DNA of 64,000 nt from Herbidospora sakaeratensis (GTDB lineage Bacteria > Actinomycetota > Actinomycetes > Streptosporangiales > Streptosporangiaceae). Below the pieces are notes generated by a model that saw only the letters and a program-made list of their open reading frames with translations, was not told where the DNA came from and searched no databases. The stretch lies in the NCBI RefSeq assembly GCF_001570525.1, contig NZ_BBXC01000010.1, forward strand, positions 124,001-188,000, in the 5' to 3' direction. Made by a program: the position numbers and the translations under genes. Positions 1-7,283 of the stretch are shown here, one piece after another (within the stretch, counting starts at the first letter, position 1; each line of letters opens with the position of its first letter).

Positions 1-148
1 GCCGGCGCAGGCCGCCGCCGGCCAGACCGGCGAAACCGGCCGCCGCGAGGGCGGCGGTGCGCCGTTTCTGGATCGCGACGTACGCCGCCACCGCGCCGAT
101 CGTGAGCAGCACGGCGAGCGCCAGCACGAGGGGTTGGTCGAAGGTCAC
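1..148 (-). CDS. VWA-domain membrane protein, N-terminal fragment
   Basis: Only the first 49 codons are present; the gene runs off the left edge. It starts at GTG 148, and that GTG overlaps the TGA of the upstream DUF58 gene (GTGA), so the two are translationally coupled. The visible residues begin VTFDQPLVLALAVLL and form one hydrophobic helix followed by a basic KRR stretch. This is how the BatA/BatB-like von Willebrand factor A proteins begin that usually follow MoxR-DUF58. The VWA domain itself lies outside the window, so the family call rests on gene order plus the N-terminal helix. Confidence 0.6.
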   Translation of the reverse strand, partial: MTFDQPLVLALAVLLTIGAVAAYVAIQKRRTAALAAAGFAGLAGGGLRR

Positions 149-1005
149 CGGGCCCTCCGTCCGTTGACGAGGCCGAGGAGGGTGGCCACCAGGTCATGGT
201 CCGTCGTGACGCGGTGGGCGTCGACCCCCGCCCTGCGCATGGCGGCGGCCAGCTCGGCCTCCCGGGTCGCGACCTGCTCGGCCAGCCGCCCGCGCAGCAG
301 CGGATCGCTGGAGTCGACGAGCAGTTGCTCGCCGGTCTCGGCGTCCTCGACCACGATGAGGCCGAGGTCGGGCAGTTCGAGCTCCGACGGGTCGACGATG
401 CGGACCACCACGACCTCGTGCCGGTGGGTCAGCATGCCCAGCGGCTTCTCCCAGCCGGGGTCGCCGATGAAGTCGGACATGACGACGACCAGGCTGCGCT
501 GCCGGATCGTCGCGGCGGCCAGCCGCAACATGCCGGCCAGGTCGGTGGACGCCTTCGCGAACGCGGTCTCCCGCATCAGGTCCTTGGCCAGGCGCAACAC
601 CTGGTCCCGGCCGCCGCGCGGGGGGATCAGGCGGTGCTCGGTGTTGTCGTACAGGATGGCCCCGACCTTGTTGCCGCCACGGGAGACGACGCGGGCGATG
701 CTGACCGCCAGGTCGGTGGCGGCCTCGGTCTTCCCGGCCCGCATCGAGGCCGACCGGTCGACGACCAGCCAGGCGGTCATCTCGCGGTCTTCGGTGTAGA
801 GGCGCACGAAGGGCTCGTCGAGCCGCGCGGTGACGTTCCAGTCGATGTGCCGCACGTCGTCTTCGGGCAGGTAGCCGCGCAGGTCGGTGAAGTCGATGCC
901 GGCTCCGCGCCACACCGTGCGGTAGGCGCCCTGCAACCGGCCGTCGAGCCGTCTGTTCAGCCGCCACTCCAGGCGGCGCAGCAGCCGGTCGGGCGGGGTG
1001 GCCAT
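145..1005 (-). CDS. DUF58 domain protein
   Basis: A 286-residue soluble protein. The DUF58 signature (RGAGIDFTDLRGYLPEDD, then HIDWNVTARLDEPFVR) spans about residues 33-67. It is followed by a VWA-like fold whose metal-site motif is DRSAS (83-87). DUF58 proteins accompany MoxR ATPases and VWA membrane proteins and are thought to act with them in envelope or stress processes; the biochemical role is not established. It starts at ATG 1005, 3 bp after the MoxR stop, and its TGA overlaps the GTG of the next gene. That places it third in a four-gene minus-strand operon. Confidence 0.9.
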   Translation of the reverse strand: MATPPDRLLRRLEWRLNRRLDGRLQGAYRTVWRGAGIDFTDLRGYLPEDDVRHIDWNVTARLDEPFVRLYTEDREMTAWLVVDRSASMRAGKTEAATDLAVSIARVVSRGGNKVGAILYDNTEHRLIPPRGGRDQVLRLAKDLMRETAFAKASTDLAGMLRLAAATIRQRSLVVVMSDFIGDPGWEKPLGMLTHRHEVVVVRIVDPSELELPDLGLIVVEDAETGEQLLVDSSDPLLRGRLAEQVATREAELAAAMRRAGVDAHRVTTDHDLVATLLGLVNGRRAR

Positions 1006-1008
1006 CGG

Positions 1009-2001
1009 TCAGCGTCCCCGGCCGGCGGGCCTGGGCACCGGCAGGTTGGCCAGGATCTTCGACAGGACCAGGTCGGCCGTCACGTCGTCGGAGAGGGCCT
1101 CGTACGACAACACCAGCCGGTGCCGGAAGACGTCGAGGGCCAGGTCGAGGAGGTCCTCCGGTACGACGTACTCCCGTCCCCGGATGTAGGCCAGCGCGCG
1201 GCCCGCGAGCACCAGGTTGATCGACGCGCGGGGGCTCGCGCCGTAGGTGACGTACCGGGCCAGGTCGCCCTGGCCGACGCGGGCGGGGTCGCGGCTGGCG
1301 TGGGCGAGCTGGACGGAGTACTCGATCAGCGACGGGTCGACGTAGACCTGGTCGGCTTCTTCCTGGAGGTCCTTCAGGTGCTCGGGCTCGATGATCTTCT
1401 GGATGGCGGCCGTGCGGGTGAGGGCCCGCTCGACGACCACGAACTCCTCGGTCGCGCTCGGGTAGCCGACCACGACCTTCATCATGAACCGGTCGACCTG
1501 CGCCTCCGGCAGCGGATAGACGCCCTCGTTCTCGATCGGGTTCTGGGTCGCCATGACCAGGAACGGGTTCGGCACCCGGTGGGTCTCGCGGCCGATGGTG
1601 ACCTGGCGTTCCTGCATGACCTCCAGCAGGGCGCTCTGCACCTTCGCGGGGGCCCGGTTGATCTCGTCGGCGAGCAGCAGGTTGGTGAACACCGGCCCGA
1701 GCTGCACCTGGAACTCGCCGCTGGGCTGGTGGTAGACGCGGGTGCCGACGATGTCGGCGGGCACCAGGTCGGGGGTGAACTGCACCCGCCGGAAGTCGCC
1801 GCCCATCGCCTCGGCCAGCGACTTCACGGCCAGCGTCTTGGCCAGGCCCGGCACGCCCTCGACGAGGACGTGCCCGCGCGCCAGCAGCGCCACCAGCAAA
1901 CGCTCCAGGAGGGCGTCCTGGCCGACGATGGTCTTCTTGACCTCGTACAGGAGCTTCTCGATCGGGCCCGACGGGACGGTCTCGGGGTCGTTCCAACTCA
2001 C
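1009..2001 (-). CDS. MoxR-family AAA+ ATPase
   Basis: A 330-residue AAA+ ATPase. Walker A is GVPGLAKT (about 49-56), Walker B is LLLADEINRAP (DE at 112-113), and a sensor-1 stretch VMATQNP lies near 149-155. MoxR proteins are chaperone-like ATPases that work on partner VWA proteins, and the partner genes DUF58 and VWA follow directly. The GTG start at 2001 is preceded by a GAGGAAGGA ribosome binding site that begins at the stop of the upstream protease gene. The 16-bp gap suggests one transcript with that gene. Confidence 0.93.
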   Translation of the reverse strand: MSWNDPETVPSGPIEKLLYEVKKTIVGQDALLERLLVALLARGHVLVEGVPGLAKTLAVKSLAEAMGGDFRRVQFTPDLVPADIVGTRVYHQPSGEFQVQLGPVFTNLLLADEINRAPAKVQSALLEVMQERQVTIGRETHRVPNPFLVMATQNPIENEGVYPLPEAQVDRFMMKVVVGYPSATEEFVVVERALTRTAAIQKIIEPEHLKDLQEEADQVYVDPSLIEYSVQLAHASRDPARVGQGDLARYVTYGASPRASINLVLAGRALAYIRGREYVVPEDLLDLALDVFRHRLVLSYEALSDDVTADLVLSKILANLPVPRPAGRGR

Positions 2002-2017
2002 GGGGGAGGGTCCTTCC

Positions 2018-2764
2018 TCACAGGGGCGGGGCCGGGCCGTCGCCGATCGCGGAGCCGATGGGCATGGCGAAGCCGATCCCGATGAACGTGCCGGCGTCGG
2101 TGGGGTTCGCGAGGGAGACGACGATGCCGATCACCTGGCCTCGGTCGTTGACGAGCGGGCCGCCGGAGCTGCCCGGGTTGACCGTCGCGTCGAACTGGAT
2201 GTGGCCTTCGGTGCCCGCGACCTCGCGGTCCAGGCCGGAGACCACGCCGGCGCTGGTGCTGAAGGTGAGCCCGAGCGGGTTGCCGATCGCGACGACGCCG
2301 TCGCCGACCTGGGCGCCGCCGCCGAGCGTGGCGGGCACGAGCGTGCCGGGGAGTTTCTCCGGTTGGAGGGTCGCGATGTCCTTCTCCGCATCGCTGGCCG
2401 CGACCTTGGCGGCGGTCCGGCTGCCGTCGGTGTAGGCGACCTCGATGGACGAGGCCCCGGCCACCACGTGGGCGGCGGTGAGGATGGTGCCGTCGGCGTT
2501 GGCGATGACGCCGGTGCCGATGGCCGAGGTGGTCATGCTGGCGTGGTCGGAGCCGTCACGCTTGGTCTCGATGCGGACGACCGACGGGAGGAGCGTCTGG
2601 TAGACCTCGGCGGCGGACAACGGGGTGTCGGAGGGGGACGGCGACGGGCTGGGAGCGGCGGCCTCGGGCACGTCGCCGCCGCGGAGGAGGACCATCGCGG
2701 TGATCGCCACGGCCCAGACCACGGCGGCCGCGACGAGCAACCATGACTTCGGCCCTTTGGTCAT
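2018..2764 (-). CDS. membrane-anchored trypsin-like serine protease (HtrA-like, no PDZ)
   Basis: A 248-residue protein with one N-terminal membrane helix (about 8-27) and a Pro/Ser-rich linker (38-48). The S1 protease domain carries the triad His99 (TAAHVV), Asp129 (EKDIA) and Ser200 (NPGSSGGPL). Length and motifs match the DegP/HtrA catalytic domain, but there is no room for a PDZ domain. It probably faces the outside of the membrane. It is the first gene of the protease-MoxR-DUF58-VWA run, an uncommon lead gene for this cassette. The 46 bp upstream must hold the promoter unless it reads on from the regulator gene before it. Confidence 0.9.
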   Translation of the reverse strand: MTKGPKSWLLVAAAVVWAVAITAMVLLRGGDVPEAAAPSPSPSPSDTPLSAAEVYQTLLPSVVRIETKRDGSDHASMTTSAIGTGVIANADGTILTAAHVVAGASSIEVAYTDGSRTAAKVAASDAEKDIATLQPEKLPGTLVPATLGGGAQVGDGVVAIGNPLGLTFSTSAGVVSGLDREVAGTEGHIQFDATVNPGSSGGPLVNDRGQVIGIVVSLANPTDAGTFIGIGFAMPIGSAIGDGPAPPL

Positions 2765-2810
2765 GGAAACGACGGTACGTCCGAGTCCTGAAAACTTCCT
2801 TAACGTGTTT

Positions 2811-3116
2811 TCACGGCATTCCGGCGCCGTCGGCGATGGCCTTCAGCGCGGCCAGGTGGCGGGTGAACGCGGCGCGGCCCTCGGGGGTCAGCTTGAGCCA
2901 GGTGCGCGGACGTTTGCCCAGGTAGCCCTTGACGACCTCGACGTAGCCGGCCTTCTCGAGCGTGGTGACCTGCTTCGACAGGGTGGGGTCGGTGACCTCG
3001 ACGGCGTCGCGCACGAACGCGAACTCGACCTCGTCGGCCGCCGCCAGCACGGCGACGATGGACATCCGCACCGGCGAGTGGATGACGTCGTCGAGATCGT
3101 GGCGGGGATGGTTCAC
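2811..3116 (-). CDS. winged-helix transcriptional regulator (HTH_34 type)
   Basis: A 101-residue protein, essentially one winged-helix DNA-binding domain. It has the family pattern HSPVRMSIVAVLA, a recognition region DPTLSKQVTTLEKAGYVEV, and the wing GYLGKRPRTWLKLTPEG. Such small ArsR/MarR-like regulators usually control a neighbouring membrane protein, and here the coupled upstream gene encodes one. The GTG start at 3116 overlaps that gene's TGA (GTGA). No ligand-binding domain is present, so the signal is unknown. Confidence 0.85.
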   Translation of the reverse strand: MNHPRHDLDDVIHSPVRMSIVAVLAAADEVEFAFVRDAVEVTDPTLSKQVTTLEKAGYVEVVKGYLGKRPRTWLKLTPEGRAAFTRHLAALKAIADGAGMP

Positions 3117-3328
3117 GCGGCTCGGCTCTCCACATACGCACCGATGAGGAACGGGGTCGCCACCGCCGCCGCACCGACGAGCGCGGCCACCGGGTCGCCG
3201 CGCCAGCCGGCCTGCGTGAGGACGATCACGAAGACGACGTGCAGCATCATCCCAGCTCCCAGCGAGACGGAGTAGCGGCGGACGTAGCCGCGCGGCTTGA
3301 CGCTCTGCCGGTGGGCGTACCAGGCCAC
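3113..3328 (-). CDS. small two-helix membrane protein
   Basis: A protein of about 71 residues with two hydrophobic helices (roughly 23-42 and 46-66) joined by a short GWRGDP loop, with Arg/Lys-rich residues before the first helix. The start is uncertain: GTG 3328 is given, TTG 3334 is equally possible, and neither has a clear Shine-Dalgarno sequence. It begins just after the stop of the HNH nuclease gene and its TGA overlaps the start of the winged-helix regulator. It is therefore probably made by translational coupling and is a likely partner or target of that regulator. I do not recognise its family. Confidence 0.6.
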   Translation of the reverse strand: MAWYAHRQSVKPRGYVRRYSVSLGAGMMLHVVFVIVLTQAGWRGDPVAALVGAAAVATPFLIGAYVESRAA

Positions 3329-3342
3329 CCACAACGAGCTTG

Positions 3343-3948
3343 TCAGCAGGTATGCAGCATGACGCGCAGGGCCGCCTTCTCCCTCGGGGTGACCGACAGG
3401 TCGTAGTGGCGCTTCACGGTGATCCAGTCGCGGGCGTACGCGCACCAGTACCCGCGCACCGGCGGACGCCAGTTGGCCGGGCTGCGGCCGCCCTTGTCGA
3501 GGTTGACCTCCTCGCTCACCACGACCAGCTCGGGCCGGGTGAGGTCGTGGGCGAAGGCGTGGCGGCGGGCCGGGCTCCACCGCCAGGCCCCGGAGATCCA
3601 GGCGTTGGCGAGCGGCACGACGTGGTCGACGTCGATCTCGGCGGAGTTCGTCAGGGTGCGGCCGTCGTAGGGGCTGTGCCACAGGCCAGTCGGGCCGCCG
3701 CAGCCGCCCGAGCCGGGCGACCGGTCGTCGCGCATCAAGACGGTCTGGCGGGTGTCGCAACCGCCGGTCCCCGCCCGCCGCCAGCCGGTCATGAACTTCG
3801 CACGGTCGTAGCGGGCCAGGATCCGGGCGCTGGCGGGGTGGACGGTGAGCTGTTCCAGCGCCGAGCGGGCGGAGGCTCCGGCGGCCGGGGCGGGCCAGGT
3901 CGTCAGCAGGGCCGTCACCAGGGCCGCGCGCGGCCAGAGGGCAGTCAT
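3343..3948 (-). CDS. secreted HNH endonuclease family protein
   Basis: A 201-residue protein with an N-terminal signal peptide (hydrophobic to about residue 24). The HNH region has DVDHVVPLANAW (Asp106, Asp108, His109), then NLDKGGRSPANWRPP with the later Asn/Lys/His-type residues. Four cysteines (about 64, 83, 169 and the C-terminal residue) are conserved with the paralogue at 39622-40203 and probably form two disulfides outside the cell. It is likely an extracellular DNase for nutrition or DNA turnover; the substrate is inferred. It heads a minus-strand run with the small membrane protein and the winged-helix regulator. Confidence 0.85.
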   Translation of the reverse strand: MTALWPRAALVTALLTTWPAPAAGASARSALEQLTVHPASARILARYDRAKFMTGWRRAGTGGCDTRQTVLMRDDRSPGSGGCGGPTGLWHSPYDGRTLTNSAEIDVDHVVPLANAWISGAWRWSPARRHAFAHDLTRPELVVVSEEVNLDKGGRSPANWRPPVRGYWCAYARDWITVKRHYDLSVTPREKAALRVMLHTC

Positions 3949-3966
3949 GACCGGAGCGATACCCGG

Positions 3967-3985
3967 CGACTACTCAGGGTAGTCG
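3967..3985. promoter_or_regulatory. inverted repeat upstream of the HNH gene
   Basis: A 7-bp perfect inverted repeat, CGACTAC and GTAGTCG, around a 5-nt centre, about 19 bp upstream of the HNH start codon and between two divergent genes. It could be an operator. The pyrimidine-rich run after it on the plus strand (ending TTTT) is weaker than a normal terminator. Confidence 0.35.
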
Positions 3986-4055
3986 GCCTGCCTTTTATGG
4001 TGCCCTCACAAGCTATCTTCTACATTGGGTAAAAGTTCAGTGAAGGGAGCGGGCC

Positions 4056-4748
4056 ATGGGGAGTGTCCGTACCAAAGTCGCGGCGATGCGGGAGAAGGAC
4101 CGGCAGGCCGCGGCCCGGCGCAGGGCGCGGCTGGTCTCCGTGGGAGTCGTGGGTCTGTTCGCCGTGGTCATCGCCGCGTTCCTGGTGTTCGACCGGACCC
4201 AGACCGCCTCCGCCGACGGCAGCTACGTCCGGGAGGACAGCCACGTGTTGTCGAAGGCGGCCGACGGGAAGGTCACGCTGGTCGAGTTCCTCGACTTCGA
4301 GTGCGAGGCGTGCCGCGCCTACTTCCCGGTGGTGGAGGAGCTGCGGAAGAAGTTCGAGGGCCGGGTGACCTTCGTGGCGCGCTACTTCCCGATCCCCAGC
4401 CACTTCAACGCCGAGCGCGCCGCCCGCGCGGTCGAGGCCGCAGCCCAGCAGGGGCGGTTCGAGGACATGTACAAGCGCATGTTCGAGACCCAGCAGCAGT
4501 GGGGCGAGCAGCGGGTGCCCGCCGACCCGCTGTTCCGGACCTTCGCCGAGGAGCTCAAGCTCGACCTGGCCGCCTGGGACAAGGCCTACGCCGACCCGGC
4601 CACGCTGGAGCGCATCCGCAAGGACCAGGCCGACGGCGAGGCCCTGGGCGTGAGCGGCACGCCGACCTTCTTCCTCAACGAGAAGAAGATCCAGCCGGAG
4701 TCGGCCGAGGCGTTCGAGGCGGCGCTCGATGCGGCCCTGGCCGGCTGA
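4056..4748 (+). CDS. membrane-anchored DsbA-like thiol oxidoreductase
   Basis: A 230-residue protein with a basic N-terminus, one membrane helix (about 26-45), then a DsbA/thioredoxin-4 domain. The redox motif is FECEAC (Cys83, Cys86), and the cis-proline loop is SGTPTFFLN near the C-terminus. It should insert or exchange disulfides in proteins outside the membrane. It starts at ATG 4056 behind GAAGGGAG. Its last 20 bases overlap the VKOR gene, the expected partner that reoxidises it using quinone, so the pair forms a complete oxidative folding module. Confidence 0.92.
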   Translation: MGSVRTKVAAMREKDRQAAARRRARLVSVGVVGLFAVVIAAFLVFDRTQTASADGSYVREDSHVLSKAADGKVTLVEFLDFECEACRAYFPVVEELRKKFEGRVTFVARYFPIPSHFNAERAARAVEAAAQQGRFEDMYKRMFETQQQWGEQRVPADPLFRTFAEELKLDLAAWDKAYADPATLERIRKDQADGEALGVSGTPTFFLNEKKIQPESAEAFEAALDAALAG

Positions 4749-5259
4749 CCGGGCCACCGCGAGGTGGCTGCTGGGCGGCGGCCTGATCGGGTTGATCGCC
4801 GCGTTCGTCCTGACGGTCGAGAAGATCGCGCTGCTCAAGGACCCGTCCTACGTGCCGACGTGCAGCATCAACCCGCTGTTGTCGTGCGGGTCGATCATGA
4901 AGACGGCCCAGGCCGAGGTGTTCGGCTTCCCGAACCCGCTGCTCGGCATCGCCGGGTTCGCCGTCGTGGCCTGCGTCGGCATGGTGCTGCTGACCGGCGC
5001 GGAGCTGCCGCCGTGGTTCGGCTGGGCGGTGCGCGGCGGCCTGCTGCTCGGGGTGCTGTTCGTGCACTGGCTCATCTACCAGAGCCTGTACGTCATCGGC
5101 GCGCTCTGCCCCTACTGCATGGTGGTCTGGGCGGTCATGATCCCGATGTTCGTGTACGGCTGGTCGCGCAGCCCCTACCGGATCCTGATGGTGACCGGGT
5201 GGTACCTGCTGATCGTCGCCCTGATCCTGATCAGGTTCTGGAGTCTGGTACGCATGTGA
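4729..5259 (+). CDS. vitamin K epoxide reductase (VKOR) family membrane protein
   Basis: A 176-residue protein with four to five membrane helices. It carries both VKOR cysteine pairs: loop cysteines Cys45 and Cys53 (eight apart, as in the human 43/51 pair) and the membrane-edge CPYC motif (Cys127, Cys130). Bacterial VKOR proteins replace DsbB and pass electrons from DsbA-like partners to quinone. The ATG lies 20 bp inside the DsbA-like gene in another frame, so both should be made from one mRNA. Its 3' end overlaps the convergent M56 gene by 29 bp. Confidence 0.93.
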   Translation: MRPWPADRATARWLLGGGLIGLIAAFVLTVEKIALLKDPSYVPTCSINPLLSCGSIMKTAQAEVFGFPNPLLGIAGFAVVACVGMVLLTGAELPPWFGWAVRGGLLLGVLFVHWLIYQSLYVIGALCPYCMVVWAVMIPMFVYGWSRSPYRILMVTGWYLLIVALILIRFWSLVRM

Positions 5260-6181
5260 GCAGGTCGGCCGACGGATGGCAGTCCCACACCAGCCACGGC
5301 GCGACCAGCACGGCCACCGGCCCGCTCAGCACCAGCACCGCCGACGAGTAGGCCAGCACCGACACCCACCACACCGCCTGCCGGCCCCGGGCCAGCAGGC
5401 GGCGGACCCGCTCGACCACCCCGGCGTCGGCGAGGCCCAGCCCCCCGGCGGGGGCCGGGGCCGTCATCGCGACCAGAGCGTGGGCCAGCGGGATCGGGTC
5501 GCGGGCGTGGTCGTCGGCGATCATCTCCAGGAGCACCGCCACGGCCTGCCGGGCCGTGCGCGCGAACGGCAACCAGGCGAACGCCTTCGCCAGCGCCACG
5601 AACGGCAGCAGCACCAGGTCGTGGCGGCCGTTCGCGTGGGCGCGTTCGTGCTTCAGCACGGCCTGGAGCTCGGCCGCCGACAACACGTCGAGGGCCCCCT
5701 GGCTGAGCACCACCCGGCCGCCCGCCCCCGGCACGCAGTAGGCGAGGCGGCGGGCGCTCGGGAGGACGTACACGTCGACGTCGGGCAGGTGCTCGGCCGC
5801 CACGTCGACCAGCAGCCGCTGGCGGCGACGTTCGGCCAGCGCGACCACGGCCGCCCTGACCGTGTGGGCCGCCAGCCACAGCAGCACCCCGGCCGACCAG
5901 GCCAGCGCGGCGAACTCGGGCCAGCCCAGGCCGTGGAGGCCGTGCCCCCACGCCAGCTGGCGGACGAAGGTGTGCATGCCGTGGGGGAAGACGGCGTCGA
6001 GCGGGGCGACCGCCGCGACCAGCCCGGCGGTGATCGCCCCCAACCCGGCCGACAGGGCGACCGCCTGCCAGAGCGCGAGCGCCGCCCGGGGGTGCCGCCA
6101 GGTCCAGGCGGCGGTCGCGAGCCGGGAGGCGAAGCTCATCGGCAGCAGGGCGACCAGGGCCGACAGTAACCAGGGCGTCAT
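5231..6181 (-). CDS. M56 (BlaR1-like) membrane metallopeptidase
   Basis: A 316-residue protein with hydrophobic segments near both ends. The zinc site HERAH (His178-His182) is followed by a downstream EMIADDHARD that supplies the third ligand. It lacks a penicillin-binding sensor domain, so it is the short M56 type common in actinomycetes. Its ATG overlaps the TGA of the BlaI-like gene (ATGA), the usual BlaI-M56 arrangement in which the protease relieves repression. The signal is unknown; with no beta-lactamase nearby, antibiotic resistance should not be assumed. Confidence 0.9.
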   Translation of the reverse strand: MTPWLLSALVALLPMSFASRLATAAWTWRHPRAALALWQAVALSAGLGAITAGLVAAVAPLDAVFPHGMHTFVRQLAWGHGLHGLGWPEFAALAWSAGVLLWLAAHTVRAAVVALAERRRQRLLVDVAAEHLPDVDVYVLPSARRLAYCVPGAGGRVVLSQGALDVLSAAELQAVLKHERAHANGRHDLVLLPFVALAKAFAWLPFARTARQAVAVLLEMIADDHARDPIPLAHALVAMTAPAPAGGLGLADAGVVERVRRLLARGRQAVWWVSVLAYSSAVLVLSGPVAVLVAPWLVWDCHPSADLLTCVPDSRT

Positions 6182-6531
6182 CGGGAGTCTCTCGCGTCGA
6201 GGGCTTCGCGGAGGGCGGCGGCGACCTCGGGGGAGACCGTGCCGACGAACCGCTGCACGGCCCCTTCGAGGTCGCCCGCCTCGTCGAGAGCGGCCCGCAT
6301 CGCCTCGGCGACGACGGCGTCCTTCTCGACGGCGGCCCGGTAGAGGTGGGCCCGGCCGACCCGCTCGCGGGAGACCAGGCCCTTGTGGGTCAGCCGCACC
6401 AGCACGGTCAGGACCGTGGTGGTGGCCGGTCGCGACGGCAACTTCGCCGCCAGGTCGTGGGCGAACACCCCGTCGGGGTGGTCCCACAGGGCGTCCATGA
6501 TCGAGCGCTCGAGAGTGCCCAGCCGTGCCAT
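6178..6531 (-). CDS. BlaI/MecI-family transcriptional repressor
   Basis: A 117-residue protein. The winged helix (about 4-70) has the family pattern LGTLERSIMDALW, TTTVLTVLVRLTHKGLV and the GRAHLY wing; the C-terminal part (about 72-115) is the dimer segment. ATG 6531 is chosen because GGAGG sits just before it and the protein then has the usual length. Only 10 bp separate it from the reductase gene upstream, so its promoter is probably shared with that gene. It is coupled to the M56 protease by a 4-bp overlap. Confidence 0.92.
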   Translation of the reverse strand: MARLGTLERSIMDALWDHPDGVFAHDLAAKLPSRPATTTVLTVLVRLTHKGLVSRERVGRAHLYRAAVEKDAVVAEAMRAALDEAGDLEGAVQRFVGTVSPEVAAALREALDARDSR

Positions 6532-6541
6532 GCCCTCCAGG

Positions 6542-7129
6542 CTAACGCCGGACGCGGTAACGCAGGTGGGTGACGCCGACGCCCTGGACCACTTTGACCG
6601 GTCCGTCGAACTGGACCGGCGCGACGCCGAGGTCGGCGAACAGCGGGGTGCCACCGCCGAGCAGCACCGGGACCAGTTCCACGCCGACCTCGTCGATCAG
6701 GCCGGCCTCCAGCGCCTGGCGGGCCATCTGGCCGCCGTTGACCACGACGTCCTTGTCGCCCGCGATCTCCCTGGCCTTCGCCACGGCCGCCTCGATGCCC
6801 TCGCTGACGAACACGAAGTTCGGCCGCTCCTCGGGCACGCGGTGCGTCAGCACGACCACCGGGACGCCCATCGGGTGGACGCCGCCCCACGCGTTTGTCA
6901 TGTCGTAGAGGTGGCGGCCGACGACCAGCGCGCCGGCGTTGCCCCAGTCGTCCTTCAGCAGGTCGGCGCTGACCTGCGACAGCCGCAGCGGCGGCACGTC
7001 GGGGCTGGCGCCGGGGATCTCGACGTCGCCGTTGCCGTACCACTGGAACAGCAGGTCGAAGCCGCTCTCGCCGGGGCCGGCGATGAAGCCGTCGAGGGAC
7101 ATCGTGCCGCCGGTGATGACCTTGCCCAT
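6542..7129 (-). CDS. dihydrofolate reductase family protein (RibD C-terminal domain)
   Basis: A 195-residue single-domain protein of the DHFR/RibD-C superfamily. It begins GKVITGGTMSLDGFIAGPG and has an NADPH-site stretch VVVNGGQMARQALEAGLIDE. The family includes riboflavin-pathway and uncharacterised reductases; the substrate cannot be told from the sequence. ATG 7129 follows AAGGAGA at good spacing. It sits directly upstream of the BlaI-like and M56 genes on the same strand, so it may be under BlaI control. Confidence 0.88.
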   Translation of the reverse strand: MGKVITGGTMSLDGFIAGPGESGFDLLFQWYGNGDVEIPGASPDVPPLRLSQVSADLLKDDWGNAGALVVGRHLYDMTNAWGGVHPMGVPVVVLTHRVPEERPNFVFVSEGIEAAVAKAREIAGDKDVVVNGGQMARQALEAGLIDEVGVELVPVLLGGGTPLFADLGVAPVQFDGPVKVVQGVGVTHLRYRVRR

Positions 7130-7283
7130 CTTTGGTGTCTCCTTCGGATTCTTGGTCTTCCGTCAACGCGTCGTCCGGGTTGCCGTGGTTTCGACATCGG
7201 GTCGCCAAAAAACTTTTATCCGGGCATATCGAGCCCCCGGCTGTGGGTTGCCACAGAGTGCGAGCGATTGGGGGATCGGGAGC

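Noticed and set aside
3343-3948. HNH nuclease as part of a prophage or restriction system
   Set aside because: It has a signal peptide, conserved cysteines and no phage or methyltransferase neighbours, which fits a secreted nuclease.
5231-6531. Beta-lactam resistance locus
   Set aside because: BlaI and M56 are present, but there is no beta-lactamase, no penicillin-binding protein and no sensor domain on the M56 protein.
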